A stretch of 35,564 nt of DNA. Source: Desulfopila aestuarii DSM 18488 (GTDB lineage: Bacteria; Desulfobacterota; Desulfobulbia; Desulfobulbales; Desulfocapsaceae). Below are positions 26,900-35,412 of this stretch, in pieces. Location of the stretch: positions 1-35,564 of the forward strand of contig NZ_FRFE01000041.1 of the NCBI RefSeq assembly GCF_900143695.1, read 5' to 3'. The notes beneath the pieces were generated by a model that was not told the DNA's origin, did not search any database, and saw nothing but the letters and a program-made list of their open reading frames with translations. The first letter of the stretch is position 1. Each line of letters opens with the position of its first letter. The translations under genes were made by a program, and so were the position numbers.

Positions 26900-27089
26900 G
26901 TTCTGTCTTTTGGTTTATGTTTCGAGGCAATTCATCGCGGCAGCGGCAATGTCAGTGAGTGGGATGGCTTGGAGCACCAACGTTATGACCTGCGGTTCTC
27001 CTGCGACCTTGACCAGGCCGCCCTGATCCCTATGGTTGTCCGTTCTTGACGAAGATGAAAACATTACAACCTCCACTTATCATCAGGTC

Positions 27090-27800
27090 CTATAGCCAAC
27101 AGCGAATACCGACGACAATCTGGAACTGATCGGTCTCATCACCTTCTTCAACGGCATAATCGGCTGTCTGGCCGTACAGCCGCGTCCAGCTTACCCCCAG
27201 ATACGGCGCGAACTCACGACGGATTTCATAGCGAATCCGCAATCCGGCCTCGACAGTCGACAGGCCGGAACCGGTTGCGGTTTCTGGATCATCCTTGCCT
27301 GAGAGAGTCAGTTCCAGCTCCGGCACAAGGATGAGCCTCTGGGTCAGTAAAAGCTCATATTCCGCCTGGATCCTGGCCTGGCTACGGCCACTCTCCCCCA
27401 GAAAGAGCGCGGCATCGAGATCAAAGAAATAGGGGGCGAGTCCTTTGACTCCAACAGCCAGCCAGTTACGAACCGGCTCCGGCCGCAGATCACCGCGCCA
27501 GCCAACCTGCAGGTCCCAGAAAGGGGCAATCGCCCGGCTATAGAGGGCCTGCAGGTTGGCTTCGCCGATGCTGCCTCTCTCGTAGTCCCCTTTCGTCTTG
27601 AGCCAGAGTTTGTCCAGATCCCTGCCAAGCCAGCCGTCCAGGCTCCAGTTCACCGTGGCATCAGAATCGCCAGTTCGAAGCTCCAACTGATCGAGCATCA
27701 CCTTGCCAAGGAGCGGGTCGTCGTCCATGTCGCCGGCCAGCGACATGGATGAATGAGCAACGATCACCAGAGGAAACAACAAATGCATGATATGTTTCAT
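27090..27800 (-). CDS. copB: Copper resistance outer-membrane protein CopB/PcoB
   Basis: The start is ATG 27800, with AAGGAG before it and a signal peptide (MKHIMHLLFPLVIVAHSSMSLAG) after it. The 236-residue product matches the CopB family: KVMLDQLELRTGDSDATVNW, DGWLGRDLDKLWLKTKGDYE, a beta-barrel pattern of alternating strands, and the ending FQIVVGIRCWL. The N-terminal Met-rich stretch common in CopB is absent. It lies 10 bp after copA and is surely co-transcribed. It is thought to sit in the outer membrane and act with CopA in copper sequestration or export. Confidence 0.94.
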   Translation of the reverse strand: MKHIMHLLFPLVIVAHSSMSLAGDMDDDPLLGKVMLDQLELRTGDSDATVNWSLDGWLGRDLDKLWLKTKGDYERGSIGEANLQALYSRAIAPFWDLQVGWRGDLRPEPVRNWLAVGVKGLAPYFFDLDAALFLGESGRSQARIQAEYELLLTQRLILVPELELTLSGKDDPETATGSGLSTVEAGLRIRYEIRREFAPYLGVSWTRLYGQTADYAVEEGDETDQFQIVVGIRCWL

Positions 27801-27810
27801 TTTCAACTCC

Positions 27811-29673
27811 TTAACGCACTTCGACTTTACGAAACATCCCCAGCATATGGTAGAGCAGGTGACAGTGAAATGCCCAGTCGCCCCGAGCATCGGCGGAAAC
27901 CAAGTAGCTCAGCTTCGCCCCGGGCTGGACAATTACCGTGTGCTTGCGCGGGATGTGCTGCCCATCGCCCGTCTCTAGATCACTCCACATGCCATGGAGA
28001 TGCATGGGGTGATTCATCATCGTGTCATTGACGAAAGTAATCCGCAACCGCTCTCCATACTTGAAGTTAAGCGGATCGGCATCACCATATTTTATCCCGT
28101 TGATTGACCACATATACCGGCCCATGTTACCGGTCAGGTGCAGTTGTACCTCCCGTTCCGGCTCGCGGGTGTCGGGTGTCGGGTGGAGGTTGCGCAGGTC
28201 GCCATAGGTCAACACTCTACGGCCATTGTTGCGTAAGCCGACACCGGGATCATCGATGCGATGCTGCGGGTCCTCGGCCCTGCCGTCGACATGGAGGCCA
28301 AACTCCGCCGGACCGTGGATTACCTTTGTACCACTGCCTTGACCGATTGCGCCGTTACCCTTTAAGACAGTGGCACCGCTAGCAGTGTGGCCCATACTGT
28401 GACCGGCCGGCATGCTATGATGCATGGCGTGCGCTGAGGAGGCGGGCGGAGCAGTCATGGCCATGTCGTCCATGGTCAGCTGTTCTATCTCCAGCTCATC
28501 AGCAGCCATCCCACCCATGGCCATACCCATGTCCATGTGGCTGAGAATCGGATAAGGGTCTAGAGCGGGAACCTCAGCGGTCAACGACGGATCGGGGGTG
28601 AGAACGCCCCGGGCATAACCGCTTCGGTCGAGGGCCTGGGCATAAACGCAATAGGCGCGATCATCTTTGGGCTCGACGATAACATCATAGGTTTCGGCAA
28701 CCCCTATCCTGAACTCATCGACAGTAACTGGTGCGACATTCTGGCCATCGGCGGCGACAACCTGCATGGCAAGATCGGGAATGCGCACATCGAAAAAGGT
28801 CATGGCCGAACCGTTAATAAAGCGCAGCCGCACCCGCTCGCCCTTCGTAAACAGGCCGGTCCAGCCGGAAGCCGGCGGCTGGCCGTTTATCAGGAAGGTG
28901 TAGGTGTAACCTGTGACATCGGAGAGATCCCGATCGCTCATCCGCATCCTGTTCCACATAGACCGCTCGGCCCAGGTCTGCGACACCCCTTTCTCCTTAA
29001 TCTCGCGAATGAGATCGCCGGCGGTGCGTTCGGCAAAGTTGTAATAGTGGCTCAGCTTCTTGAGTTTGGCATAAATCGATTCCGGGTCCTCATCCGACCA
29101 GTCGGACAGGAGAATGACATAGTCCCTGTCGTAGCCAAACGGCTCGGGTTGTCGGGGATCGATGATAATCGCACCGTACATGCCGGTCTGCTCCTGAAAG
29201 CCCGAATGGCTGTGGTACCAGTAGGTGCCGCTCTGATGCACATCAAAGGTGTAGCGGAAGGTTTCGCCGGGTTCGATCCCCTTGAAGCTGATGCCGGGGA
29301 CACCGTCCATCTCCATCGGCAGGATAATACCATGCCAGTGAATGGAGCTTTGTTCCGCCAGATGATTGGTCACATTCAGGATCACCCGGTCGCCTTCCCG
29401 CCAGCGCAGCACCGGCCCGGGCACCAGACCGTTCACGGTGGTAGCCAGCCGCTCCTGGCCAGTGAAGTTGACCCGCTTGGACGACAGTGTCAGGTCGAAC
29501 CGGGTCCCCCGCAGCACTGGTTGCCAAGAAGATGTCAATGAAGCCAGCAGCCGGTCGGGGGCTATGCCCAAGCCCAGGAGTGCACCTCCCGCGGCTATCC
29601 CTTTGACAAACTGCCGTCGCGGCAGAGAGGCCCCACCATACTTGAGAAACATTTCCAATGCGTTCACGGACAA
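27811..29673 (-). CDS. copA: Copper resistance multicopper oxidase CopA/PcoA
   Basis: This 620-residue periplasmic multicopper oxidase has a twin-arginine signal (RRQFVKGIAAGGALLGLG, R19-R20). All four copper motifs are present: HWHG (112-115), HSHSG (154-158), HPMHLHG (from 555) and HCHLLYHMLGM (from 603), giving the type 1, 2 and 3 centres. A Met/His-rich segment at about 385-445 (MDMGMAMGGM, HAMHHSMPAGHSMGH) is typical of PcoA/CopA and binds extra copper. It probably oxidises Cu(I) to Cu(II) using oxygen. An oxygen-dependent enzyme in an otherwise anaerobic-looking genome suggests aerotolerance or horizontal acquisition of the copper genes. Confidence 0.96.
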   Translation of the reverse strand: MSVNALEMFLKYGGASLPRRQFVKGIAAGGALLGLGIAPDRLLASLTSSWQPVLRGTRFDLTLSSKRVNFTGQERLATTVNGLVPGPVLRWREGDRVILNVTNHLAEQSSIHWHGIILPMEMDGVPGISFKGIEPGETFRYTFDVHQSGTYWYHSHSGFQEQTGMYGAIIIDPRQPEPFGYDRDYVILLSDWSDEDPESIYAKLKKLSHYYNFAERTAGDLIREIKEKGVSQTWAERSMWNRMRMSDRDLSDVTGYTYTFLINGQPPASGWTGLFTKGERVRLRFINGSAMTFFDVRIPDLAMQVVAADGQNVAPVTVDEFRIGVAETYDVIVEPKDDRAYCVYAQALDRSGYARGVLTPDPSLTAEVPALDPYPILSHMDMGMAMGGMAADELEIEQLTMDDMAMTAPPASSAHAMHHSMPAGHSMGHTASGATVLKGNGAIGQGSGTKVIHGPAEFGLHVDGRAEDPQHRIDDPGVGLRNNGRRVLTYGDLRNLHPTPDTREPEREVQLHLTGNMGRYMWSINGIKYGDADPLNFKYGERLRITFVNDTMMNHPMHLHGMWSDLETGDGQHIPRKHTVIVQPGAKLSYLVSADARGDWAFHCHLLYHMLGMFRKVEVR

Positions 29674-30009
29674 CCTCCTGAATGTAATGCGTGGTATCGG
29701 CGTCCCTTTATCATGTACCCCTTACTCCGTCAGGACCTTCGGCAAGTGGAGACCATCTGGTCGAGCATGAGCACTGAAAAGACTTGGGTCTCACAGCAAC
29801 ATGGTTCGGTTCACCTCAACGAGTTGCCAGCCACAACAGCGTTGTCCCACTACATCCCGACAAAGTCCGGTATTACCTGCTGCCAGACAAGCAGCCCCGC
29901 TGACACAGTGACAACGGTAAAGAAAAACAAATCAAGCCGTCCATGGTTGAGACACCCCAATCCAGCAATTGCCCGCATCCTGGGCACCTCTACTCCTGCT
30001 GAACCACTA
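29674..30009. other. Gap upstream of copA, with a doubtful small membrane ORF
   Basis: This stretch has no well-supported gene. On the minus strand a 60-codon frame (29850-30032) ends with one hydrophobic helix (RLDLFFFTVVTVSAGLLVW), but its first part overlaps the neighbouring periplasmic gene and it lacks a clear ribosome-binding site. It could be a small membrane protein starting at an internal codon. The copA promoter should lie here; I could not assign it. Confidence 0.3.
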
Positions 30010-30321
30010 CTATTGTCCATCCGGCCAACCACCCCCCATCATACTTCCAGTTTGTCCTGATCTGTCAGTATCTCCCATTTCTTTACCTGGCCCCATGTAA
30101 TTTTCTCGCTCAGCAGGCGTCATCTGTTTCACACGGCTAAGCCACTCTGATTGAAACGCCTTGCGGTCTGCTTGAGAAGCATTCTGCATAGTTCCTCTTA
30201 ATTCACTTAGTTCCTGCATCGACATCGTACTGTAATCTGCTGCCCAAATATTAGAATTCAAGATAAATAGAGTTAGGATGGTAAACCCTATAATTTTATT
30301 ATTATACATTTTTGATGCCAT
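30010..30321 (-). CDS. Small periplasmic protein of unknown function
   Basis: This 103-residue secreted protein has a signal peptide (IIGFTILTLFILNSNIWAAD), then a short helical region STMSMQELSELRGTMQNASQ with ERENYMGPGKEMG, and a Gly/Met-rich tail (GSMMGGGWPDGQ). Similar short proteins with a SxxELxxLRGTM helix and an MTPxER motif are found near metal-stress genes in proteobacteria, but I know no assigned function. A second ATG four codons in is possible; GGAA before the first favours 30321. It sits between the Met-rich protein gene and copA in the same direction and may be part of that transcript. Confidence 0.65.
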   Translation of the reverse strand: MASKMYNNKIIGFTILTLFILNSNIWAADYSTMSMQELSELRGTMQNASQADRKAFQSEWLSRVKQMTPAERENYMGPGKEMGDTDRSGQTGSMMGGGWPDGQ

Positions 30322-30360
30322 TGGTTGATTCCGAAAATCATAAAATGAGACGAAATGTGA

Positions 30361-30885
30361 CTACTTCTGCTGCATGCCCATCTCTTGCTGCATCAACATG
30401 CCGTTCAAGAGCTCCTGCATCATATTCATTTTATCCTCCATCATCTGCATTTTTGCATCATCTCCTCCGGTTGGCGATTTGCCCATCATGCCACCTTTCA
30501 TACAATCCATGTCACCCATCATTTTGTCCATCATCTGCATTTTCTTTTCCATCATAGACATCCGATCGTCCATTGACATCTTGCCGTGAGCACCATGCAT
30601 CATTCCGGCATGTTTATTGCCCGACATAGACAGCATGGTCATATTCTCTCGCATCATTTTCATATGGTGTTGCATCATCTCCTGACGTTTGACAGGGTCT
30701 TTCTCCTTCTCTACCTGCTCTCTTGATTGCTGCAGTTCTGTTACAGATGAGTCGACATTGTCCATGGTCATCTGCTCGATTGCCTGCTCACCGCCCTCTG
30801 CAGGGTGATGGGCATCGACTGCAAAGGTCGGACTAGTAAAAAGACAAAGAGAGACTAATGATCCTGCAAGAATGATTTTCTTCAT
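30361..30885 (-). CDS. Met/His-rich periplasmic protein, probable copper binder
   Basis: The 174-residue product starts with a signal peptide (MKKIILAGSLVSLCLFTSPTFA) after a good GGGAGAA site. The mature protein is helical and exceptionally rich in Met (for example QEMMQHHMKMMRENMTML and KMQMMDKMMGDMDCMKGGMM), with His clusters and one Cys. Such MxxM and MM patterns bind Cu(I) or Ag(I) through thioethers. Together with CopA and CopB downstream, it is probably a periplasmic copper sponge or chaperone. I know no exact family. Confidence 0.75.
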   Translation of the reverse strand: MKKIILAGSLVSLCLFTSPTFAVDAHHPAEGGEQAIEQMTMDNVDSSVTELQQSREQVEKEKDPVKRQEMMQHHMKMMRENMTMLSMSGNKHAGMMHGAHGKMSMDDRMSMMEKKMQMMDKMMGDMDCMKGGMMGKSPTGGDDAKMQMMEDKMNMMQELLNGMLMQQEMGMQQK

Positions 30886-31033
30886 GGTAATTCTCCCAAA
30901 AAAAGGTTGTGTTTGCTACGGCTTCTTTATGGTGACTGTCTGGTGGTACATCTGGGTAGTATCTGTGGCTTGTAGTATTACTAGAATACTCATCACATTG
31001 ATCGTTTTCCATCTCGACAGACGGCAGTAACGC

Positions 31034-32080
31034 TTAAAGGTCATCACGATCAACTCGTGTTTCCCTGAGAAATTGATCAAGATTCCGGTCAGCGTTCTCC
31101 CTGGGCACAATAATTCTAAATGTTGAGCCTGATGTTGTCCCGGGAAGATATACGATGTCCCCATCATGATCTCTCAACACCTTCCTGCCTGCAGCGAGAG
31201 CCAAGCCGTCGCCATGAGGTTTGGTAGTAAAAAATGGAGTAAAGAGTTTTGGGCGATTCTGTTGAGATATGCCCTCTCCCTCATCGGTAACCTCAAGGTA
31301 ACAGGATGATCCACCACGCTTTGAGCGGAGAAAAATCTTTTTCCCGGGCTCTGAGGCTTCGATGGCATTTTCAATGATATTATCCAGCACTCTGCCAAGA
31401 GCCTCGCTGACTATCATTGACGGACATCCGGCAGCATCAGCCTGGAGTACCAGCTGCACCTGGGCCTTTTGGGCTGGCTGAAGATATTTATGGTAACTTG
31501 ATTCAAGCAATTGATTGAGGTCAGCTGAAATCGCATCCACTTGTTTTTCAGGCATAAATCTCTCGAGCACCTCCATCAGGCGGCGAAGCTTGCCGAGTTC
31601 CTGTTGGAAATTCTGGTCTTCTTCAGGATTTATGAGCCCCGCAGAGCGTTGGTGAATACTGGCGAGACTGGTGACTGCATCTTTTATCTCAAAACTCAGG
31701 GCCGCGGCAGCTTTGGCAAGGGTCGTCATTCTTTCTCCCTCGATGAGCTTCCTCTGTTGGCTTTGTCGCCTATCACTCAGCCACCCGATCAGTATCGAGA
31801 CAAACAGGTACATTACCAGTTGCGTGAAAAGAACCGCATATGCCGCTCCATGTGTGGGAGTTTCATCATGCACAACCATAGGGGAGTAAATAATACAGAC
31901 CAGGATGGCAGCTCCCAACCCAATGCGCATTCCGAACCAGAAACTGGCAAGAATAATGGGAATGAAGAAGAGTTCACTATGTAAGATGTGTAATCCATAT
32001 CTTGCAGGGATGGTTGTCATGTGGAGAAACGATATTCCGAGCACCATACATGTGATGAGGATTGCTTTGAAAGAATTCAT
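31034..32080 (-). CDS. Membrane sensor kinase-like protein lacking the phospho-acceptor histidine
   Basis: ATG 32080 is taken as start; a longer frame needs TTG. The 348-residue product has about four N-terminal transmembrane helices (5-110), a linker, a degenerate dimerisation helix and a HATPase domain. In the helix the usual AHEIxNPL motif reads SFEIKDAV, with Phe (F130) in place of His. The ATPase part keeps an N box (DNIIENAIEAS), DEGEGI and a modified G2 (GDGLALAAG), so ATP may still bind. Without the His it cannot autophosphorylate in the normal way; it may regulate another kinase. No response regulator gene is adjacent. It lies just upstream of the copper genes on the same strand, but a functional link is not shown. 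Confidence 0.85.
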   Translation of the reverse strand: MNSFKAILITCMVLGISFLHMTTIPARYGLHILHSELFFIPIILASFWFGMRIGLGAAILVCIIYSPMVVHDETPTHGAAYAVLFTQLVMYLFVSILIGWLSDRRQSQQRKLIEGERMTTLAKAAAALSFEIKDAVTSLASIHQRSAGLINPEEDQNFQQELGKLRRLMEVLERFMPEKQVDAISADLNQLLESSYHKYLQPAQKAQVQLVLQADAAGCPSMIVSEALGRVLDNIIENAIEASEPGKKIFLRSKRGGSSCYLEVTDEGEGISQQNRPKLFTPFFTTKPHGDGLALAAGRKVLRDHDGDIVYLPGTTSGSTFRIIVPRENADRNLDQFLRETRVDRDDL

Positions 32081-32347
32081 GGAATCGACCCTGATTACTT
32101 GTGATTTGCATATTGCCAAGCTGTAATGACCTGCAAGTGTATTCTCATTGAGAAGCCAAGTGTTCGAGTACTCCAGAGAGACTGGTACCTCAGGGGCTCA
32201 TAGAACAGAGATGACTATCTGTATGATTGATGCAGGACTCGGGCCAAATCTGCATAAAACTGTATCCTCCAGTAAATTCAAGGAATAGCGTTGAATAGTG
32301 TTTCGCTACCCCAACGCATGGCGTACAAATATTGGACATTGCTAGAA

Positions 32348-32728
32348 TCAAGTTCCGTTGAGGTTGAAAATAAATAGCCAGTCGAAATAATCATCTGGAA
32401 CAACGAGAGAAATCATTGAAACAATTTTCTGAATTGCAGGGACTCGCCATTCTCCTGCGCGCAACACCCCATCTTTTTGATATTTAGGTATATTTACCCT
32501 CAATGCCCTGCGAGTTACTGGATGAAATATTGGGCTTAAGTCCGACTCTCTGTAAATTTTAGAGTAAAAGCCGTTGAGTGTACAAAAAATGGACACATTC
32601 CTTGCTGTCGGTAAATATATCCGTTCAGAAAACTTAGTTTTATCCCCATCAACCTTCCAAACGCACATACCCCTCCGCACCAGTGATAGCACCTTCGTTC
32701 TTGACATCATTGAAAACCATTCTATCAT
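32348..32728 (-). CDS. Hypothetical protein, weakly supported
   Basis: An open frame of 126 codons starts MIEWFSMMSRTKVLSLVRRG. No signal peptide, membrane helix or known motif is visible, and there is no clear ribosome-binding site. Its amino-acid composition is protein-like (FHPVTRRALRVNIPKYQKDG), and no better frame covers the region, so it may be a real gene or a remnant. The 230 bp before the kinase gene (32120-32347) shows nothing else. Confidence 0.25.
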   Translation of the reverse strand: MIEWFSMMSRTKVLSLVRRGMCVWKVDGDKTKFSERIYLPTARNVSIFCTLNGFYSKIYRESDLSPIFHPVTRRALRVNIPKYQKDGVLRAGEWRVPAIQKIVSMISLVVPDDYFDWLFIFNLNGT

Positions 32729-32784
32729 AAGGTGAGCCTATTGATTAATTTCGATTCATAGATTTTTTCTATAAGGAATGTTCC

Positions 32785-33837
32785 ATGGACTTTTCCAAAA
32801 AGAAAACCCTCACTGGATTAGCTCGCACCTGCGGTTGAGCTGCCAAAATAGGTCCGACGGATCTGTCGGACGCGCTTGCGGGCCTCAAAACACCATCTGA
32901 TATAAATCTTCTTGTCGGCATAGAAACATCTGATGATGCTGCCGTCTATCGCCTCTCCGATGAAATCGCCATGATCAACACTGTCGATTTCATTACGCCG
33001 CCTGTTGATGATCCATATTGGTTTGGCCAGATATCAGCGGCAAATTCAATATCGGATGTCTATTCCATGGGCGGAAAACCACTGACGGCACTCAATGTCG
33101 TGATGTTTCCGTCGAAGCATCTCGACATGGGGGTACTTCGCGAAATTCTAAAAGGCGGGCACGACAAAACAGTTGAAGCCGGAGCCTGCCTTGTCGGTGG
33201 TCATACTGTTGATGATGAAGAACCCAAATATGGTCTTTGCGTGAACGGTGTTGTTCATCCAGACCGCATCATCACCAATGCAGGTGCACAACCTGGCGAT
33301 GCCTTGATTCTAACGAAGCCGGTCGGGTCTGGCGTATTATTCAATGCCGTCCGTTCAGGAAAACTGCCTTACGCTGAAATGGAAAGGGAGATCCTGCCAA
33401 TCATTGCTGCATTGAACGGTGCTGCAATGGATGCCGGTTTGAAATATAGCCTGCATGCCTGTACAGATGTTACTGGCTTTGGCATACTCGGCCATCTGCT
33501 GGAAATGGCACACGGGTGTGATTCAAGGATTATCATCGATTACAGAAAAATACCGTTCTACCCTCATGCTCTTGAAATGTACAGGAAGGGTGAAACAACG
33601 GGCAGCAACAAACCCAACAGGGCAATGGTAGATAAGCATAACCTTGAAGTGTGTCTTGACCTCGACAATGCAAGTGAGCAACTGCTGTATGACCCGCAAA
33701 CCTCGGGTGGTCTGGTGCTTGCCCTGCCCAATTCCCAAGCGGAGGATCTAATACAGGCTCTCTATAGCGCAGGTGTTAAATATGCTGCCAAAATTGGCGA
33801 GGTAACCAATGAATCTGTCGGTATAACAGTTCAATAA
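32785..33837 (+). CDS. selD: Selenophosphate synthetase with selenocysteine at the active site (UGA 32836-32838)
   Basis: The full gene starts at ATG 32785, after AAGGA, and reads through an in-frame TGA as codon 18, giving 350 residues. The start region reads LARTCG-Sec-AAKIGP, which aligns with GAGCGAKI of E. coli SelD, where Cys17 and Lys20 are catalytic; here they are Sec18 and Lys21. After it come the ATP-binding DDAAVY, the NSISDVYSMGGKP region and GHTVDDEEPKYG, all as in SelD. The enzyme makes selenophosphate from selenide and ATP for Sec-tRNA synthesis. A normal gene finder would start at 32971 and lose the first 62 residues. A SECIS-like hairpin follows the UGA. The TSUP permease gene starts 5 bp after the stop. 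Confidence 0.95.
32852..32871 (+). promoter_or_regulatory. Bacterial SECIS element in selD
   Basis: GTCCGAC, a loop GGATCT and GTCGGAC form a perfect 7-bp hairpin starting 13 nt after the UGA codon. Position, stem length and a G-rich short loop (compare GGTCT in E. coli fdhF) fit the element recognised by SelB to insert selenocysteine. Confidence 0.8.
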
Positions 33838-33842
33838 CAACA

Positions 33843-34619
33843 ATGGAACTGTACCTTGTAATTGGTGTCCTCGGACTGGTTACAGGATTTCTGTCAGGTC
33901 TGCTCGGTATAGGAGGGGGAATCATCATGGCTCCTCTGTTGCTTTATGTTCCTCCTCTTGTCGGCCTGAAACCTTTGACCATGCAGTGTGTAGCTGGTCT
34001 TACCATTGTTCAGGGGTTGGCAAGTTGCCTGTCCGGAGCATTTGTTCACAAAAGAATGCGCTTCGTGTCCAATCAGCTTTCCATTTGCATGGGCAGCGCC
34101 ATCTTTTTATTTGCCGTTATTGGCGGGGCTGGCTCAAAGTTTGTTTCTAACACTCTTCTTCTTTTTATCTTTGCCTGTCTTGCGTTTACTGCTTCCATCT
34201 GCATGTTGCTGCCGGTTTCTCATGATATTGAGATGCCAAATGTCAGCGGTCTGGAATTCAGCCGTTTCCGAGCACTCACCACAGCATCTGGCGTCGGCCT
34301 TCTTGGAGGACTTGTTGGTCAAGGAGGATCTTTTATTTTGATTCCCCTAATGACGTCATATGTGCAAATCCCCACCAGAATTGCTATTGGCACTAATCTC
34401 GCAATTGTTCTGTTGTCTTCGATTGCAGGATTTATAGGCAAGTCGCTGACAGGGCAAATTGAGTGGCTGTTGACCATCCCAATCATCTTGACTGTTATGC
34501 CAGCTGCAGCAATGGGAGGGCTGGTAAGTTGCAAAGTATCCATAATTCACCTCAGACGACTTCTGGCCATACTCATAGCCATGGCAGCTTTTAGAACGTG
34601 GATTTCATTGCTGTGCTGA
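33843..34619 (+). CDS. TSUP (TauE/SafE) family permease, co-transcribed with selD
   Basis: This 258-residue membrane protein has about eight helices and two repeated TSUP motifs: LVTGFLSGLLGIGGGIIMAP near the start and GVGLLGGLVGQGGSFILIPL in the second half. Only 5 bp separate it from selD, so it is very likely in the same operon. The family moves sulfite, sulfonates, thiosulfate and related anions. Here the neighbour suggests uptake of a selenium oxyanion or another selenium form, but that is inference. It is distinct from the TauE-like protein at 22397, which belongs to a different TSUP subgroup judging by the motifs. Confidence 0.85.
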   Translation: MELYLVIGVLGLVTGFLSGLLGIGGGIIMAPLLLYVPPLVGLKPLTMQCVAGLTIVQGLASCLSGAFVHKRMRFVSNQLSICMGSAIFLFAVIGGAGSKFVSNTLLLFIFACLAFTASICMLLPVSHDIEMPNVSGLEFSRFRALTTASGVGLLGGLVGQGGSFILIPLMTSYVQIPTRIAIGTNLAIVLLSSIAGFIGKSLTGQIEWLLTIPIILTVMPAAAMGGLVSCKVSIIHLRRLLAILIAMAAFRTWISLLC

Positions 34620-34754
34620 ATGATGTTGGCTGAGGTGGGTCGTCACTAATTGAAGTTGAACCAATAAGGGAGACATGCATTAAAAATGAGTCGGCAAGGT
34701 TAAAAAAAATATCAACACAAGATGTTGAATTTGTTCCTGACAGGGTAGGACTCG

Positions 34755-34930
34755 GCATTTTATTGAAATTATGCGAAATGGAGCAACAACAGACTTTAGC
34801 TTACCAAAGATAAGGACATGCAAGCGTCAGAAGGTCATGCTTGTCAATCCCATTACCTGTTATTCGATCATGAGCTCACGGATTATCTACAGTCAGAGAC
34901 TACATTTATGCTGTTAGGAATTTGAAAAAG
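34755..34930 (+). repeat. Dispersed repeat, copy C
   Basis: The copy has the same order of blocks as copies A and B: GAAATGGAGCAACAACAGAC, TTACCAAAGATAAGGACATG, GGTCATGCTTGTCAATC and TTATTCGATCATGAGCTCA. The shared frame gives KDKDMQASEGHACQSHYLLF and stops after LLGI, at the same place as copy A. An additional block before it (TTTTATTGAAATT) is shared in part with copy B. Confidence 0.75.
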
Positions 34931-35354
34931 CAGAACTCCCTACATGCAGTAGAAATCTCAGATTTGACGTTTATCGAAAAATAATCGAGATTGTGTTGGC
35001 AACCTCTAACGTCCTTTTATAGGGTCAGATCAAATCGAAACTATCTCAGTTTATACCAGTCAAAATCTTTCCTAATCGATCTCCACCGCAATAAGCTCTG
35101 AACTGGCTGACACCGGATGAAGGCGATTACTCGACGCTACCAGCATTGGACTGGCAGCATTACCTGGGCGGGTTTTCCACTTAAGGAATGAAGAAATCTG
35201 TTCAAACGAACTGAGCCACTTCTATGTTCGCTAATCAGGTTGCGCCGTAATACTGTTTCAGTTCGCAGTTGACAACCGGTCTAGCCCTCCTTGCATTTGT
35301 CTTTTGATTAAGGCTAAAATACCCAATACTCTGTAAATATATCAGGCCTACTCG

Positions 35355-35381
35355 GATTGCCGGGTGTCTACACCGGCAATC
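35355..35381. repeat. Hairpin upstream of the right-edge gene
   Basis: GATTGCCGG and CCGGCAATC form a 9-bp stem that can extend through TGT/ACA with a bulged G. It lies 31 bp before the start of the edge gene and could be a leader structure or a terminator of upstream transcription. There is no T-tract. Confidence 0.5.
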
Positions 35382-35412
35382 AGTACAGCTGCATGCACAG
35401 ATAGGATCTCCG

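Larger units (their letters stand above)
34620..35412. other. Gene-poor 790-bp region with a repeat copy and a hairpin
   Basis: Apart from repeat copy C and the hairpin at 35355-35381, no gene can be supported here. A short stretch around 35093-35180 (readable as WLTPDEGDYSTLPALDWQH) may be a degraded coding remnant, but I recognise no family. Confidence 0.5.

Noticed and set aside
26714-27049. 111-codon plus-strand open frame
   Set aside because: It runs antisense to the HD-domain remnant, has no recognisable motif and has an unlikely composition.
32971-33837. SelD starting at 32971 or being a pseudogene broken by TGA
   Set aside because: The upstream frame from ATG 32785 encodes the missing SelD N-terminus with UGA exactly at the catalytic position and a SECIS-like hairpin after it.
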